Made by a program: the position numbers and the translations under genes
Part shown: positions 19,676 to 33,441 of the stretch, piece after piece
How positions within the stretch are numbered: the stretch's first letter is position 1
Layout: every line of letters begins with the position of its first letter
NCBI GenBank assembly: GCA_014529385.2
Contig: CM043970.1
Location: forward strand, 63,353,496-63,406,495
Length of the DNA stretch: 53,000 bases
DNA from: Adiantum capillus-veneris
Taxonomy: Eukaryota; Streptophyta; Polypodiopsida; Polypodiales; Pteridaceae
Reading direction: 5' to 3'
Notes under the pieces: model-generated
What the model was told of the DNA's origin: nothing
The model's database searches: none
The model's input: only the letters and a program-made list of their open reading frames with translations

Positions 19676-21268
19676 GTGAATCTGCAATCTGCAATAGCAA
19701 TAAGGTAGAAGATATTGTAAATGGACAAATGATTTGAAAGCACATCGGCCGTAGTATTGATTTGTAAGAGTCTCTAATTTTTTAAAGAAGGGAAATTTAA
19801 ATGATAAGTCCGGGTGAGCGCTAGTTTGGTGCTTTCATATCAAAAAACAAAGAGAGAGGGAGGGAGAGAGAGAAGTGTGATTTAGCAGTTGCGCCTCTCT
19901 GGAGGTCTCCTTTTGTTGCCTCTACCCGTCCCCAATAGAAGTTCTGAACTCTTTCCTCGTAGGAGCACGTGCTCTGCCTCCCCTACTCAAGCCGCAACAC
20001 CAAAAACAATGGTGCAACAAGAGATTAGGTCGGGCTGCATCAACATGCAAAAGCTCTCCTTGTGACAGAGTACAAGGTCGCGTGATGCACATCAATACAG
20101 ATATGTTGATCCTATAGCATGCACGATCTCCGCCTCCTCAGCCGCTTCCCTTCCAGCCTTCCCTCACCCATATACAATCCCCTCCTCCTCCTCTGTCTCT
20201 CTCCTCCATCTCTCTCAATCTCTCTAAAAAAAAGTCCACACCGGCGTGGGCTCTTTCAGAGACTTTTTCTAAAAAGAGATTGAGAGAGAGCGAGGAGAGA
20301 GAAAGAGAGTGGGAGGGGTTGAAAGAAAAACTAGGTTTAGTGTAATCCCACCTGCAAATTTTGAGATTTACCTCTAAATTTTAAATTTGAAAGTGAGAAA
20401 ACCTACAAAATTTACAAAAATTTAGCGTCATTTGGTGTAAAAGCCTTCAAATTTAGTCAGTGTACCACTGGAATTCTCATAGATAGGTTTGCCAAGTTTT
20501 CAGAACAAAGTTTTTTTCAAGCACTGGTCCATGCCCGTACATGAAAGAGTCCGCGTCTCTTTCAAAGAGATTTTTTGAAGGGTTTTGTTTATACTATATA
20601 ATTGTTGAAAATGACGACGGTTGAACTTGAGGACCTTCTTACCTAATCTATTGTGAGTTTCCTTGCCCAACTCGTTCAAAACCAAAATTTTCAATGATTA
20701 GGGACCCTGAGATTTACCTTTCCTAGCCAACACAGTTGTTTGAACGTGGCACAATGTTGTTTGTTTCCTTGCATTACTCTTTTAGTGTAAGTCTCATGGT
20801 CCTACATGTAGGGAGGTAGGAATAGGAGATTTATATCCATTGGAATCATGGTGCCACTATTCCCAACAAGGATCAATGGTGGTAGAAATGAGCTTCCAAT
20901 ATGTGAAGGCAACTAGTTCCAAGAAGAGGAATATCGGAAAGCTCCGATTTACAAATCACCAAAATTTCAAGTCAAGACTGCGTGTCTCGCTTAAGATCCC
21001 GGGCAGCTTGTACAACATTGGCTTCTAAGCTGCCTCTTACTTCTCCCAGCCCACGATAAAATAAAGCTTGAAGAGGTGCCTTGCATGGACCACCAAAATT
21101 CTACTTTATCTAATCATTTTGCTTTTGGAACCACTTTCCTTGAGGACCATGCTTGCCTAACGAGTCTATCGTGAACAGTATAAACATAAATGATAGGACC
21201 TAGAGCCAAATGAAAGTTCTTATGCAGAGGAAAGGCCCAAGTGCTCTCATGGTTGAAAACAACCAAGG
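19676..21268. other. Intergenic, one inverted repeat, no gene
   Basis: Short purine/pyrimidine tracts and an imperfect inverted repeat at about 20,198-20,301. No frame with recognisable protein character on either strand. Confidence 0.6.
20198..20301. repeat. CT/GA-rich inverted repeat (hairpin)
   Basis: Arms about 20,198-20,226 (TCTCTCAATCTCTCT) and 20,275-20,301 (AGAGATTGAGAGAGAG), with AAAAAAAAGTC and GACTTTTTCT inside each arm. It could be a MITE end or only a low-complexity palindrome. Confidence 0.6.
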
Positions 21269-21308
21269 TCATGGCATATCTAGAGCATCATTTAATCCCA
21301 GGATATCC

Positions 21309-21659
21309 GAGCCTAGTCCTGGCAGGCTTTTGAAGCTGTACATTGCCATTATGTGAACAAAACTAGTCATTATACACGTTCTCACATTTCCACCGGGAAG
21401 CGAAGTCAGAGGATTGCACGGCAACGACAGGCTTGCAGGGCAGGCCGTTGATGTTGAGGGTGAGTTGGAGCTCTGCAGCTCACTGGGGCTGAGGGACACA
21501 TAGAAGTCTTGCAAGGGGTCCTCGTCAGCAGCGTGAATAGTTGAGCCTAGTCCTGGCAGGCTTTCGAAGCTGTACATTGCCATTATGTGAGCACAACTAG
21601 TCATTATACACGTTATGACATTTCCACTGGGAAGCAAAGTCAGAGGATTGCACGACAAG
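21309..21659. repeat. Direct repeat of 116 bp, period 234 bp
   Basis: 21309-21424 and 21543-21659 are about 90% alike (GAGCCTAGTCCTGGCAGGCT ... GAGGATTGCACG). A minus-strand frame of 136 codons spans both copies and so contains an internally repeated segment (HIMAMYSF(E/K)SLPGLGS). I do not recognise it and do not call it a gene. Confidence 0.75.
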
Positions 21660-21679
21660 AGGGGGGAGCGGGAGAGCAC

Positions 21680-23536
<1,857 letters not shown>

Positions 23537-23612
23537 TTTTGGTGATCACGATGGCTCGAGCCGAAGCTCGTTGACTACTCAATACTCTTCTCCCCGTTGG
23601 AATTTTTCAGCA

Positions 23613-25202
23613 ATGGCACCCAAACCCAGTCGTGGCCGTAAATCCACCATCCGTGTTGATCATATTCGTGAGGAGTCGGGAAGAGAGTATGACCCTAAGC
23701 ATAGTCAGGCTGATGAGACGCAGGACTCACATCAGTCCAGTCATTCTCGACGCAGACGGGCAGAAAGGGAAGCACAAAAAGCCAAGAGTTCTCGGTCCAG
23801 GAAGGGGGATGAGGGTACCAAGGGAAGTAAAGGCAGTCACCGCACTTCTAGCAGACAGGCCAAAGAGGACACTGACACAAAGACAGAAACAGACATTGAT
23901 TGGGATTCAGATACTGAAAACTGCAAGAAGACTTCCAAGCGCCGTTTTGAATCTAAGAAGAGAAGCGGCAAAACCAGTGGTAATCGGAATGATTACACAT
24001 CTTCCCTGAAAATTTCTTTCCCAATATTCAAGGGAGGTAAGAACGATGATCCAAACGTTCACATACAGGCTTTTGAGCAGTATGCTAAACTGAAAAATAT
24101 TGATGAAGATGATTGGGGGGATTACTTTCCGTAAACCTTGAAGGAGGCAGCGAGAAAGTGGTACTACCATTACCCCGCCTGTCAGCTGAGATCCTAGAAC
24201 AAACTGCTTAAAGCCTTCTGACTGGAGTATTTCAACAACAGAGGTGATGAAGATATCCTCTGTGAATTGGATAAGCCTCAAGTAGCGGAATCTGTCAGTT
24301 CGAAGTTATGTGGAAAAAATCAAGGAGCTAACCAGGCAGTTACATGAACCGCCATCCAAGAAGAGGTTGAGTGCATGGTTTCTGAATGGTTTTAGAAGCA
24401 AAAAGCTTAGGGAGCAGGAGGTACCAGCTCCAACCAAGAAATTCAATGATCTGGTACAACGGGCACTGAAGCTGGAATAGTAGGCCAAGAAGGAAAAGAG
24501 CCATAAAAAGAGAAGATCCAATAGCAGTACCTCTGCTACTGAGAGTTCGAATTCCAGTGAAGTGTCCAGCGGCTCTGAAAGCAGCTCTTAGGAACGGTCC
24601 AAGGATAAGTCAAAGAAGGGATCCTGGACTAAGAAGATCGAAGAAATGGCTAGGCAAATTGCCGAGATTAGCCACACCAGATAGCCAGTTTGGAAGATGG
24701 AGACTCGGTGTTCAAATGAAAATCCAAGGACCACATCTCCAATGAATGCCCACAATGTACTTACTATAAGGCCTTTGGTCATTTATGGAACAACTGTGGT
24801 ATCAGGATTCATCACTTTAAGAAGGGCAAAGAACTGTCAGTGGTAGCCTATACTAAACCAGTGAAAGTAGAACCAGCCAAAGCATCTCAAGAGGAGAGAC
24901 CAAGTACCAGTGGTACTAGTCAAGGATGCGGCCGATTCCAAACGGGTATGGGCCGAGGCAGAGGACGTGGCAACTTCCAGAGTCGGAGTATGAATTGCTA
25001 CACTTGTGGGAAGTATGGCCATTTCACAGCTCAATGCCCAGATGCACCTGCACCTACTGCTACTGAGGCTAAGGCACCAGAGCCAGTCCCAGTACGGGTA
25101 GTCACAAGAAGCAAAGGCGTGGTAATTGAAGAAATTCCAGATACTTCAGAAAAACCAGTTACTACGGACATCAGCAAATGGGCTCAACAAAGAGAAATTT
25201 GA
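23613..25202 (+). pseudogene. Gag of element C, with zinc knuckle
   Basis: ATG at 23613 (MAPKPSRGRKST). A Lys/Arg/Ser-rich N-terminus is followed by a gag core starting FPIFKGGKNDDPNVHIQAF and EAARKWYYHYPA. Stops at about 24,132, 24,195, 24,211 and later. The knuckle CYTCGKYGHFTAQC (24996-25037) is a perfect CX2CX4HX4C after an RGRGRG-type stretch. Confidence 0.85.
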
Positions 25203-25599
25203 AAGGCCAAGGGTAAAGAGAGTAGAGAGAACTAGCGGCTAAAATCACGGAGGATTTAGCCAAGAAGCTGCCAGAGCAGCTAGAAATTTTTGAAGCTCGA
25301 GTCATTCACAAGATACCAGCCCAATCAACTCAGAAAGATCAGTCAATACCGGGCATTCCTGAGACCATGCTAGCTGCGGTACAAGGAATGACTAATGAAC
25401 TGAGAGTTGATGGAAGGATTGGAAGCACTGCAAGGGAGGAATGGCAGTGTGAAGATACAACCAGTTCTTCGAGCTCTGACAACTAGTCTGATAAAGAGAA
25501 ATAAGAAATCCATGTTAAAATCTGTGATAGAATGCAGAAGTTGACTGTGGAGCTGGAAGATATCAGAAAAACCTTGTGTGAAGTGGCACACTTTATCAG

Positions 25600-26245
25600 A
25601 CAGTGCAAGAAGCTGAAGCGGAGGCCAGAACAGTGGACCTGGCGGCCATCCGAGATGATGAAGTCCCACTCATTCAGGTGGACTACAAGGTTCAGAAGCA
25701 ATGGGAACCTCTTTCAAGTGTTATCTTGGATGGAGGAGCAGGAGTCAATATAATGGGAGTTCATCTCGAGCAGAGAATGGGCGTCACAAATCTAAAGCTA
25801 GCACCATTTAAAGTGAAAATCACGGAGTGGTACAAGCTACGGGCATGATTGAAAATATGCAAATAAGAGTAGGAAGGGAAAAATTAAAACTAGCTTCTTC
25901 GTTTTGGATGTGCAAGGGGCATATGGGATGCTGCTAGGGCGCCCATGGTTGAGAACGGCACATGCTGTTCATGACTATGCAAATCAAACCTTAACCATAG
26001 AAGGGGCCAACGCTAGAATTCAGATCCAGACAAACAATAGCTGGAGAAAAGAGCTGAGGCCGAAGGAATTATGCCAGAAGTATAAGGCAAAGAAGATCGA
26101 ACGGATGTTAGCAGCACTGAACATATTTCCTTTAGCAGAGATTGATTTGAATGCAGTTTTACTGAATAAAGAGCAGGCCGACAAGCAGAAAAAGCAATTC
26201 CCAGATCAGTTTACTGAAATCAACACAGGGGAAAGATCGGTTTAG
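25600..26245 (+). pseudogene. Protease of element C
   Basis: The active-site stretch reads VILDGGAGVNIM (about 25,717-25,752) where D-S/T-G-A is usual. After a stop and frame change, GMLLGRPWLRTAHAVHDY follows at about 25,927, the second conserved block of retroviral-type aspartic proteases. Confidence 0.8.
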
Positions 26246-26317
26246 TTAACTGGGAGGTTGGTGGAATCAGCTGATATTGTCATGGTAGAGGAGCCAGTAC
26301 ATTCTGAATAACACACA

Positions 26318-27420
26318 GTGGATCAGAATGCTGATTCAGAACTGAATGGGCCATCTTGGGATTATGCTGAGGAATCGAACAAACGGAAAGGAGGCGTGCC
26401 TAATTGGTTGCTTCCAGACGACCAAGAAGTTGAAGAATGGAACCTAGGCTCGGAGGATAGTCCTAGGAAGATCAAGGTCAACAAGCATCTCAACCCTATA
26501 ATGAAGGAAAAGGCACGCAGGATGTTCCAGAATTACAAAGACGTATTTACCTGGGAACACACAGACCTGAAAGGGGTGGATCCTGAAGTATGTCAGCACC
26601 GGATATCGTTGAAGCCAGATGCTAGGCCAGTACGACTGCAAAGATATCGAATGAACCCCAACTATGCTAAGAAGGTCAAAGAGGAGATTGATGATCTTCT
26701 CAAGGATGGGTTCATCACAGAGGTGGCCACTAGCGATTGGCTATTTCCCATAGTCGTAGTTCCCAAGAAAAATGGGAAATTGAGAGTTTGTATTGACTAT
26801 AGGAAACTCAACGCCCAAACTATCAAATATCCATTTCCATTGCCTTTTACTGACATGTTGCTTGATGAGATCGCATGATATGAAATGTATAGCTTTATGG
26901 ATGGTTACAGTGGCTATAACTAGTTACAGATCACTCTTGAAGATAGAGAAAAGACCACTTTCATCACCGAGTGGGGAGCTTTCATGTATCTGGTGATGCC
27001 TTTCGGCCTGTGAAATGCACCAGCTACCTTTCAACGGTGTATGATGGAAATGTTTAATGAGTTCCTTCATCGGTTCCTCGCCATCTTTATGGATGACTTT
27101 ACTGTATATTCAGATGAGGAACAGTAACTATTATTCCTAGAAATGGTTTTCAAACGCTGTCCGGAGAAGCGGATTTGTTTGAATCCATTTGAATCCGTTT
27201 TCCTAGTCTGGAAGGGATAGTCACTAGGACATGTGGTTTCCCAAAATGGAATAGAAATGGACAACGATAAAATCTAGCGTGTTCAGCAAGCTAAAGCACC
27301 CAGAAATGCATCAGAGTTGAGCTCTTTCCTGGGATATGTTAACTTCTATAGAAGGTTTGTACATAAGTTTTCTTCTCAAGTAGTACCATTATACGAACTC
27401 ACAAAGAAGACCAGTAAGTT
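26318..27420 (+). pseudogene. Reverse transcriptase of element C
   Basis: VVPKKNGKLRVCIDYRKLN, FMDGYSGYN, FITEWGAFMYLVMPFGL, NAPATFQRCM and the catalytic FMDDFTVYS (about 27,086-27,112). Nonsense codons follow DEIA, GYN and MPFGL. The connection region has SSFLGYVNFYRRFV (about 27,322). Confidence 0.88.
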
Positions 27421-27439
27421 CAATTGGACTGCTGAATGA

Positions 27440-27925
27440 GAGGAGAGCTTCCAGAATTTGAAAAAGGCCATTATCAGTAAACCAGTCCTTAGGAAACCAA
27501 ACTGGGCTGTTATTTTCCATGTACATGTGGACGCTTTGGGATTGGCAATGGGGGCGATATTGGCTCAGCCAGACGGAAGGACTGATTATCTTGTTTATTT
27601 TGCCAGTCTCACAGATTCAGTCAGACTGAACAAGGATATACAACTACTGAGCAAGAAGCCCTTGGAATGGTTTTCAGCGCTACAAAGTTCAAGCATTACC
27701 TGTTAGGAAAGTTGTTCCATTTTTATGTGGACCATCAAGATCTTCTGCTCTTGATTAAGTCATTATTCAAGGCAGATTGATATGGTGGATAATGTTTCTA
27801 ATGGAGTTTGAATTCAGAATTTTTCATAAACCTGGCAAGAATCACTGTGGAGCTGATTTTCTGTCCAGAAGTACAGAAGGTTATTCAGAAGTACCCTTGA
27901 GGGACGAACTAGTGGACGCCTGACT
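27440..27925 (+). pseudogene. RNase H of element C
   Basis: Frames with FHVHVDALGLAMGAILAQ, a stretch equivalent to KHYLLGK in another frame, then FYVDHQDLLLL, and NHCGADFLSR. At least three frameshifts or stops. Confidence 0.8.
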
Positions 27926-28050
27926 TATTTCAGCTGGAAGCAGGAGAATCAGTTGATCCTGAATGGTATGATGTTTATCAGTTTCTTTCTCAAGGTGCTT
28001 TTCCAGAGGGCTGGAAGCAGAACCAGAAGAAAGCTTTAGTCATCTAAAGC

Positions 28051-29448
28051 TTGAAGTTTACTATCATCGGAGGGTCACTCTATCGATTAGGGGTAGATGG
28101 TATACTTCGACGTTGTGTGCCTGTGGAAGGGAGAATGCAAGTTATTTCAGAAGCACATAATGGCGAATCTGGTGGACATTTTTCCAATGAAGTTACCTAC
28201 AAGAAGATTCTGCAAGCGGGTATGTGGTGGAAAACACTAATTGCTAATGTTAGAAGTTTTTGTAAAACATGTGACATATGCCAAAGAATGGGTAGACCTA
28301 CAGCTGCAGATATGACTCCTTTAACACCTGCACAACCACTGGGTGTGTTCATGAAATGGGGTTTAAAGTTTATTGGACCTTTTAAGAAGGTTACCCTCAG
28401 GAAGAAAAAGTACATAGTAATGGTTACTTGTTATGTCACTAAGTGGGTTGAACCTAAGCCTCTTCCTGACAACACAACCAAGTCAACTGCAAGGTTTCTA
28501 TTTGAGAATATTGTCTGTCGATATGGATGTCCGGTAGAGATTGTGTTAGACCAAGGAACACATTTTATCAATGACACCATGGAAATTCTATTGGATATGC
28601 TTTCAGCCAAGCATCAAAAATCTACTCCTTATTATCCTAGATGCAATGGACATGCTAAAAGTAGTAATAAGACAATCGAGACTATTCTCACTAAGGTTGT
28701 GCAGAAGAAACCAGACCAGTGGGATTTGAAACTCCAGACTTCTTTATGGGCGTATAGGACAGCTTACAAGGTCACTACTGGGTTGACACCATTCAAAATG
28801 GTGTATGGCACTGCAGCTGTGGTTGCTATGGAGTTTTTTATCCCAAGTCTAAGAATGGTTGTGAAATATGGCTTAGACTTCAACCACAATCTAAAAAAAC
28901 GCCTAGATGAACTTATGCAACTAGATGAACTCAGGCAACGGGCTATGCTGGAACAAGAAATTGTTCAACAACAAAGGAAGCACTGGCATGATCGCCGAAT
29001 TAAGGTTCAGGAATTTCAAAAAGGAGATTTGGTGCTTCTCTATCAGTTTAGATTGGGGCCGAAGAAGCCAAACCTGAAGATTGCCTACGCAGGACCATTT
29101 GAGGTAGACTGGGTCTTCTCCAATGGTACGGTAAGACTGAAAGATCTATCTGGATTATTGTTGCTAGGAGTATATAATGGTGCAAAGATCAAGCTCTACT
29201 ATGCTGAAGCTAGAGAATCTGGCCAAGAACAAGGTACTAGGGAATTGGGAACTGAAGATCAAGAGATACCAGAATCGGATATTTTTGGGATTTTTCATGT
29301 GCAACCAATTCCAATTTCAGAACCAGTACTAGTAGAACCAAACCAGACTGATCTTAGAATAAGTACCAGTGTGATCAAACCAGACTGGGAACCAGTCCAG
29401 TATCACTGGGAACACACTTTTCAATTTTTAAGCACCCAACGATCATAG
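28051..29448 (+). CDS. Integrase of element C (catalytically broken)
   Basis: A 465-codon open frame. HHCC zinc domain: EAHNGESGGHFS ... CKTCDICQRMGRP. Core: KFIGPFKK, then MVTCYVTKWVEP where Asp of DYF/DYV is replaced by Cys (28429), LDQGTHF with the second Asp (28549), and CNGHAKSSNK where Glu is replaced by Lys (28657). Two of three catalytic residues are lost although the frame is long and open. The C-terminus has KFQKGDLVL-like VQEFQKGDLVLLYQFR and a GPFEVDWV block; no chromodomain. Confidence 0.88.
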   Translation: MKFTIIGGSLYRLGVDGILRRCVPVEGRMQVISEAHNGESGGHFSNEVTYKKILQAGMWWKTLIANVRSFCKTCDICQRMGRPTAADMTPLTPAQPLGVFMKWGLKFIGPFKKVTLRKKKYIVMVTCYVTKWVEPKPLPDNTTKSTARFLFENIVCRYGCPVEIVLDQGTHFINDTMEILLDMLSAKHQKSTPYYPRCNGHAKSSNKTIETILTKVVQKKPDQWDLKLQTSLWAYRTAYKVTTGLTPFKMVYGTAAVVAMEFFIPSLRMVVKYGLDFNHNLKKRLDELMQLDELRQRAMLEQEIVQQQRKHWHDRRIKVQEFQKGDLVLLYQFRLGPKKPNLKIAYAGPFEVDWVFSNGTVRLKDLSGLLLLGVYNGAKIKLYYAEARESGQEQGTRELGTEDQEIPESDIFGIFHVQPIPISEPVLVEPNQTDLRISTSVIKPDWEPVQYHWEHTFQFLSTQRS

Positions 29449-29449
29449 G

Positions 29450-31700
29450 GCATGCCAATCGTAATCATTTCAAGGATGGGTAGAAGACTTGTCCAATGCA
29501 TGTCTACCACGACAGCAGCGATGCACACAAGTCTAGGAGCGGTGAGTGGTGGAGCTTTTTTGGCACAAACACGTATAACAATCAGGAGAGTCGGCATTTT
29601 TCCTCACAAATCTCCTGCGCGACTATTTCCTCCCGTTGTTCATTCGCCATCGCCAAGCTCTGAGGTATCTTCGCTACAGTCGTAGACTTCGTCTTCTGAG
29701 GAGACAGTCGACTGTCGACTAGCTTTGCCAGCAACACCTAGGTACGGCTTTGAAGCATTAAGTAAGTCTTCTTCTCCTTCTCCTGTTTCGTCGTCTTCAC
29801 AGTGTATGGGTAGGACGAAGCGTTTAGACAAGATGCAAGAATCTCTTGAGGAAACCCAAGCCATCGTCACTGCTGCGAAGGCAAGCCTTCCCATCATTCC
29901 TTACAACAAGATTCAGCGCTATGTATTCATCGACCAAGCTATGGATTTGCTGCAACTATGGGATCTACGAGTCGTTATGCAAGCCTCAAGAATAGATTTC
30001 AATGCGGCTATCATAAAGCAGGTTCTTGACTCTTTTGATGTTGAAGATGGCAGTGCCATAGTGTATGGTAAAAAGGTGTCTGCTACACCAGAAGACATAG
30101 CTTTTGCATTCTGGATGCCTAATGAGCCCAAGCCATCTGTGGCAACCCCATAGTAGATCAGTATGGTCTTAAAGGAGGATGAAGCTGCTAAGCGCAAGCG
30201 AAAAGCAAGTGATCAAGGGATTCCAGTGGCAGGACTGGAAGCTTCTACTGCTTACAGGTTTGTGGCAGAAGCAGCGAGTCTTAAAAATAATCCAACATAT
30301 GTGTCTAAGAAAGTTTTTGCTATGCTGCTGGCCAAGACATTGGATTCAAAGGTCTCTATCAACCTTTATCAGATCCTATCACACAACGTGATTCAACAAA
30401 CTGCCAAGTTGAAATCCCAGAATCATGCTTCAGCAAACTGCCAAGTTGAAATCCGAGAATTTTTTCAAAGCTTGGTATGTTTGGCAATTTTTATATTGGG
30501 CCACTGCTCGAGATGCTTATGGCCAGGTAAAATTGGCTTGGAGTGAGAAGCCAGCTCTAGAATCCAAGAATATTGATCTGTCTTCAGATGAAGAATCCAT
30601 GGACAATCAGACCACTCCAATTGGTCTGAAAAGGAAAGCCAGCGAAGATCAGGCTGGCAGTTCGAAGAAACCGAAGACTACACTGACGAAGAGCAGTGCT
30701 TTTCTGAAGCAAATAGAGAGTCAGGTCAAAACTTTGACTACTGAAAAGGCTATAGTTAGCCAAGATGATAAACAACCTACTCAGAATACTGAGGTCAACT
30801 AGTCAGTAGGACATAGTACAGTCGCTACTGGTACTGGCACAAATCAGGCAAAAGCAGCGACTTCTGAGAAGGTAGCAGAACAGTCGGCTGTGGACAAAGA
30901 ACAACTAGACAAGGATAAAGGTCAACTGGACAAAGGCAAAGGTCCAGCATCTTCAACTTTATTGGGTTGTGTCTCTATCTCAAATAATGAAGAAGCTTTG
31001 CACTGGGTAAAAAAGGACAGGTTGCAGCAGATGCAGACCCATCCATTGAAAGGAAGTCTCTTTCTACAGAAAGTTGATTATGCACCCTTACCCTATATGG
31101 CTCTAGTTACAGTGTATGAGCCTATTGATTCTGACCCAGCCACAGTGAAGGACGGATGTTCAGTCCTCATCCAATCTTCCTGTAATAAGGGTAATAAGCT
31201 GTAAGGGAGACATAACTGCCAAGATTTTTTCCAACACTTAACTCTTAGCATCCAGAACCAGTCGATCGCCTTACATACTTCAAGATTATTGATGAGCTTC
31301 AGGATTGGTATGAGCGATCGACTGTAGAATGGAAAACTTGGCAAACACTGTTCAATGATGCTCTCCAACTCAATGATATTCACGAGCTGAAAGAAGAGAT
31401 GCAGAGGATCCGGATATGTATGGGTTAGTGGAAGATTCAGATCAGGGGCCTGACCAACATTACTAATCAGTTGCTGCAACTCACTGTTGAGTCCTCTAAA
31501 TTGCCTGAAAAGGATATTGTTCCTAAGGCGGGCCTAACACCACAGTATAGAGAGATGGCTGAGATTCTTTTTGAAGCCAATTAGCCTCTTCCAGAAGGAT
31601 GGATCCATATTGCTTCGCATTGTCACAAGCTGGCAAGAACCAGGATCACCAAAGGCAGACGCACCCTCTAGGATCCTGACACCAAAACCTCTCATTCCCT
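29450..31700 (+). pseudogene. Extra 3' region of element C, unknown ORF remnants
   Basis: Frames at 29725-30153 and 30163-30802 continue a protein with YVFIDQAMDLLQLWDLRVV, IIKQVLDSFDVEDGSAIVYGKKVSATPEDIAFAF and a Lys/Ser/Thr-rich later part. The pattern (V.GKKV..(S/T)PE.I...F) recalls the plant retroelement ORF often annotated as putative plant transposon protein, placed between integrase and 3' LTR in Tat-type elements. A 37-bp tandem duplication at about 30,394-30,466 breaks the frame. Function unknown. Confidence 0.55.
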
Positions 31701-31832
31701 TACGCCTTATGAAGTAGAGATGACCACAGAAAGGCGGGATCAGCTTGAGCAGAGGCCATTTACCAACTCATTCATAAGGAGAATGTTGGCACTGGGACTT
31801 ATCAAATGCCATCCAGGCCAAAGGGTAAACAT

Positions 31833-32309
31833 AAGCTGGTTCAATGGAAGGATACTGGGTAGTTCCATCTTAGAATTTAGTGGCGACTTTTCCTTCTCAG
31901 CTGGAAGGTTGATATTCGTCTGTGTAGATGATGAGAGCTCCACCTTGGCCTTTTCAGCTGCCTCTCGCAATCTTTGTATGGCCATTCTATCATTGGTCAA
32001 GTCCAATCCCCAGCATCAGAAGCAGACAGTGGATTTTTCAGCTTCAAATCAGAATCAGATAGGGGAAACAGAAGCTGGTTCAATGGAAGGATACTGGGTA
32101 GTTCCATCTTAGAATTTAGTGGCGACTTTTCCTTCTCAGCTGGAAGGTTGATATTTGTCTGTGTAGACGATGAGAGCTCCACCTTGGCCTTTTCAGCTGC
32201 CTCTCGCAATCTTTGTATGGCCATTCTGTCATTCAGGGTCAAGTCCAATCCCCAGCATCAGAAGCAGACAGTGGATTTTTCAGCTTCAAATCAGAATTAG
32301 ACAGGGGAA
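31833..32309 (-). repeat. Tandemly duplicated, captured HSP70 gene fragment in element C
   Basis: Two near-identical copies, 31833-32071 and 32072-32309, period 239 bp. On the minus strand each encodes [20 protein letters not shown] followed by [10 protein letters not shown], matching the nucleotide-binding domain of mitochondrial/DnaK-type HSP70. After NINLP the expected FITAD is replaced by unrelated residues, so one exon-sized piece was captured in antisense orientation. The copies differ by a few substitutions and a 3-bp indel. Confidence 0.85.
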
Positions 32310-32342
32310 TTTTTCAAAAATTTTGGAATCTTGCCAAAATTC

Positions 32343-32359
32343 AAGAAAGGAGGGAAGGA
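32343..32359 (+). other. Polypurine tract of element C
   Basis: AAGAAAGGAGGGAAGGA directly before TGTAGACG of the 3' LTR. Confidence 0.8.
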
Positions 32360-32812
32360 TGTAGACGACTGAGACAGTTTCACTAAGTGGGAACACTCTT
32401 ATGAGATGGGTAGTGAATTAGTCAGTAATTACTACGATAATTACCATGGTAAACCCAAGGCATATAAATAGGGCCCACTACATTGTAGTTGGGTTAGCAT
32501 TTTGGTGGCAATTGTACTTGAGTTGTCAATCATTGGTAGTTGTTGTCGGTTGTACTCTATATGTAAATCACATCATATTCAGTGTAATCTTTCATCTGTA
32601 ATTCCAATTACGGCAGATATTCCAATTACACTTACTATTCAGTACTCTGAATCTGAATATTATTCTCAGTACATAGTCTGGTTCTTATTCTAGTAGATAA
32701 ATTCCAGTTCAGTTTTTGATTCTCTGTCCAGTCTACTGTCTGAACTAATACATCACCAGCTGAAATCTTCTAACACTAGAATTAGCTATCTCAAGAGATC
32801 AGCTCCAATTCC
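32360..32812 (+). repeat. 3' LTR of element C
   Basis: Matches 23069-23536 throughout with several indels (for example loss of CTCTC and TCTG blocks) and many substitutions. It ends CTCCAATTCC, followed by AC-rich sequence. Confidence 0.88.
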
Positions 32813-32838
32813 CCACACACATACACGCACACACACAA

Positions 32839-33441
32839 TTTTTTTTGGGTAAATCAATTTGATTTATCTATCTGTGGGAAACCTCAAAGAGAGAAAACCC
32901 ACCAAAAAGATGTACAAGAAAAGGAACACAAAAGTGTTCGGCTGTACAAAATAGCTAAAAGCATTCATAGGAAAGCTGATGGATCTCTGCAGTGATATCA
33001 CCAACTTCCAAGGCGAATCATAAAGACTGCCTAAGGGAAAGCTTGAAGAAAGGCAAGGGATCTGCATGAATGCGATGGAACATATAGCCATTACGCTGTC
33101 GCGACAGGCTCCAGTACGCCCAAAACCTGACCCACATGAAGAAGATTGCAAAGTACTGCAACGCAAGTGAGACGATACCAAAAAGCCAAAACCGCTTGTG
33201 GAAGACCATCGTGGGAAAACGTAGCCGCTTACACGCAAATACCCGATGAAGGAAATCTTGAGTAACACAACAATCCCACAAGAGGTGACAAACATACTCT
33301 TCAACATATAAGCAACGGACACAGGATGAAGGACAGATATGGTGCATCCTAAGAAAGGTACCCACAGGCAGCACACCAAGTAAACACCGCCAAAGAAACA
33401 AACGCTCCTTCGATGGCAAATGGCTTCCCCATAATGAATAT
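32839..33441 (-). mobile_element. LINE, 3' part with RVT zinc-binding domain
   Basis: The T-run at 32839-32846 is the poly(A) end on the minus strand. Frame 33419 downward has ERLFLWRCLLGVLPVGTFL, CVRC, then H-x-LWDC, the zf-RVT module found after RT in plant L1 elements. Reading upstream, the frame continues directly into 49,159 and beyond once element B and one TSD copy are ignored. Confidence 0.85.
33437..33441. repeat. Target site duplication of element B (left)
   Basis: AATAT immediately before TG of the left LTR; identical AATAT at 49155-49159. Confidence 0.85.

Noticed and set aside
31740-32248. Functional HSP70 gene
   Set aside because: Only about 30 residues match HSP70, repeated in two units; no flanking HSP70 exons are present.
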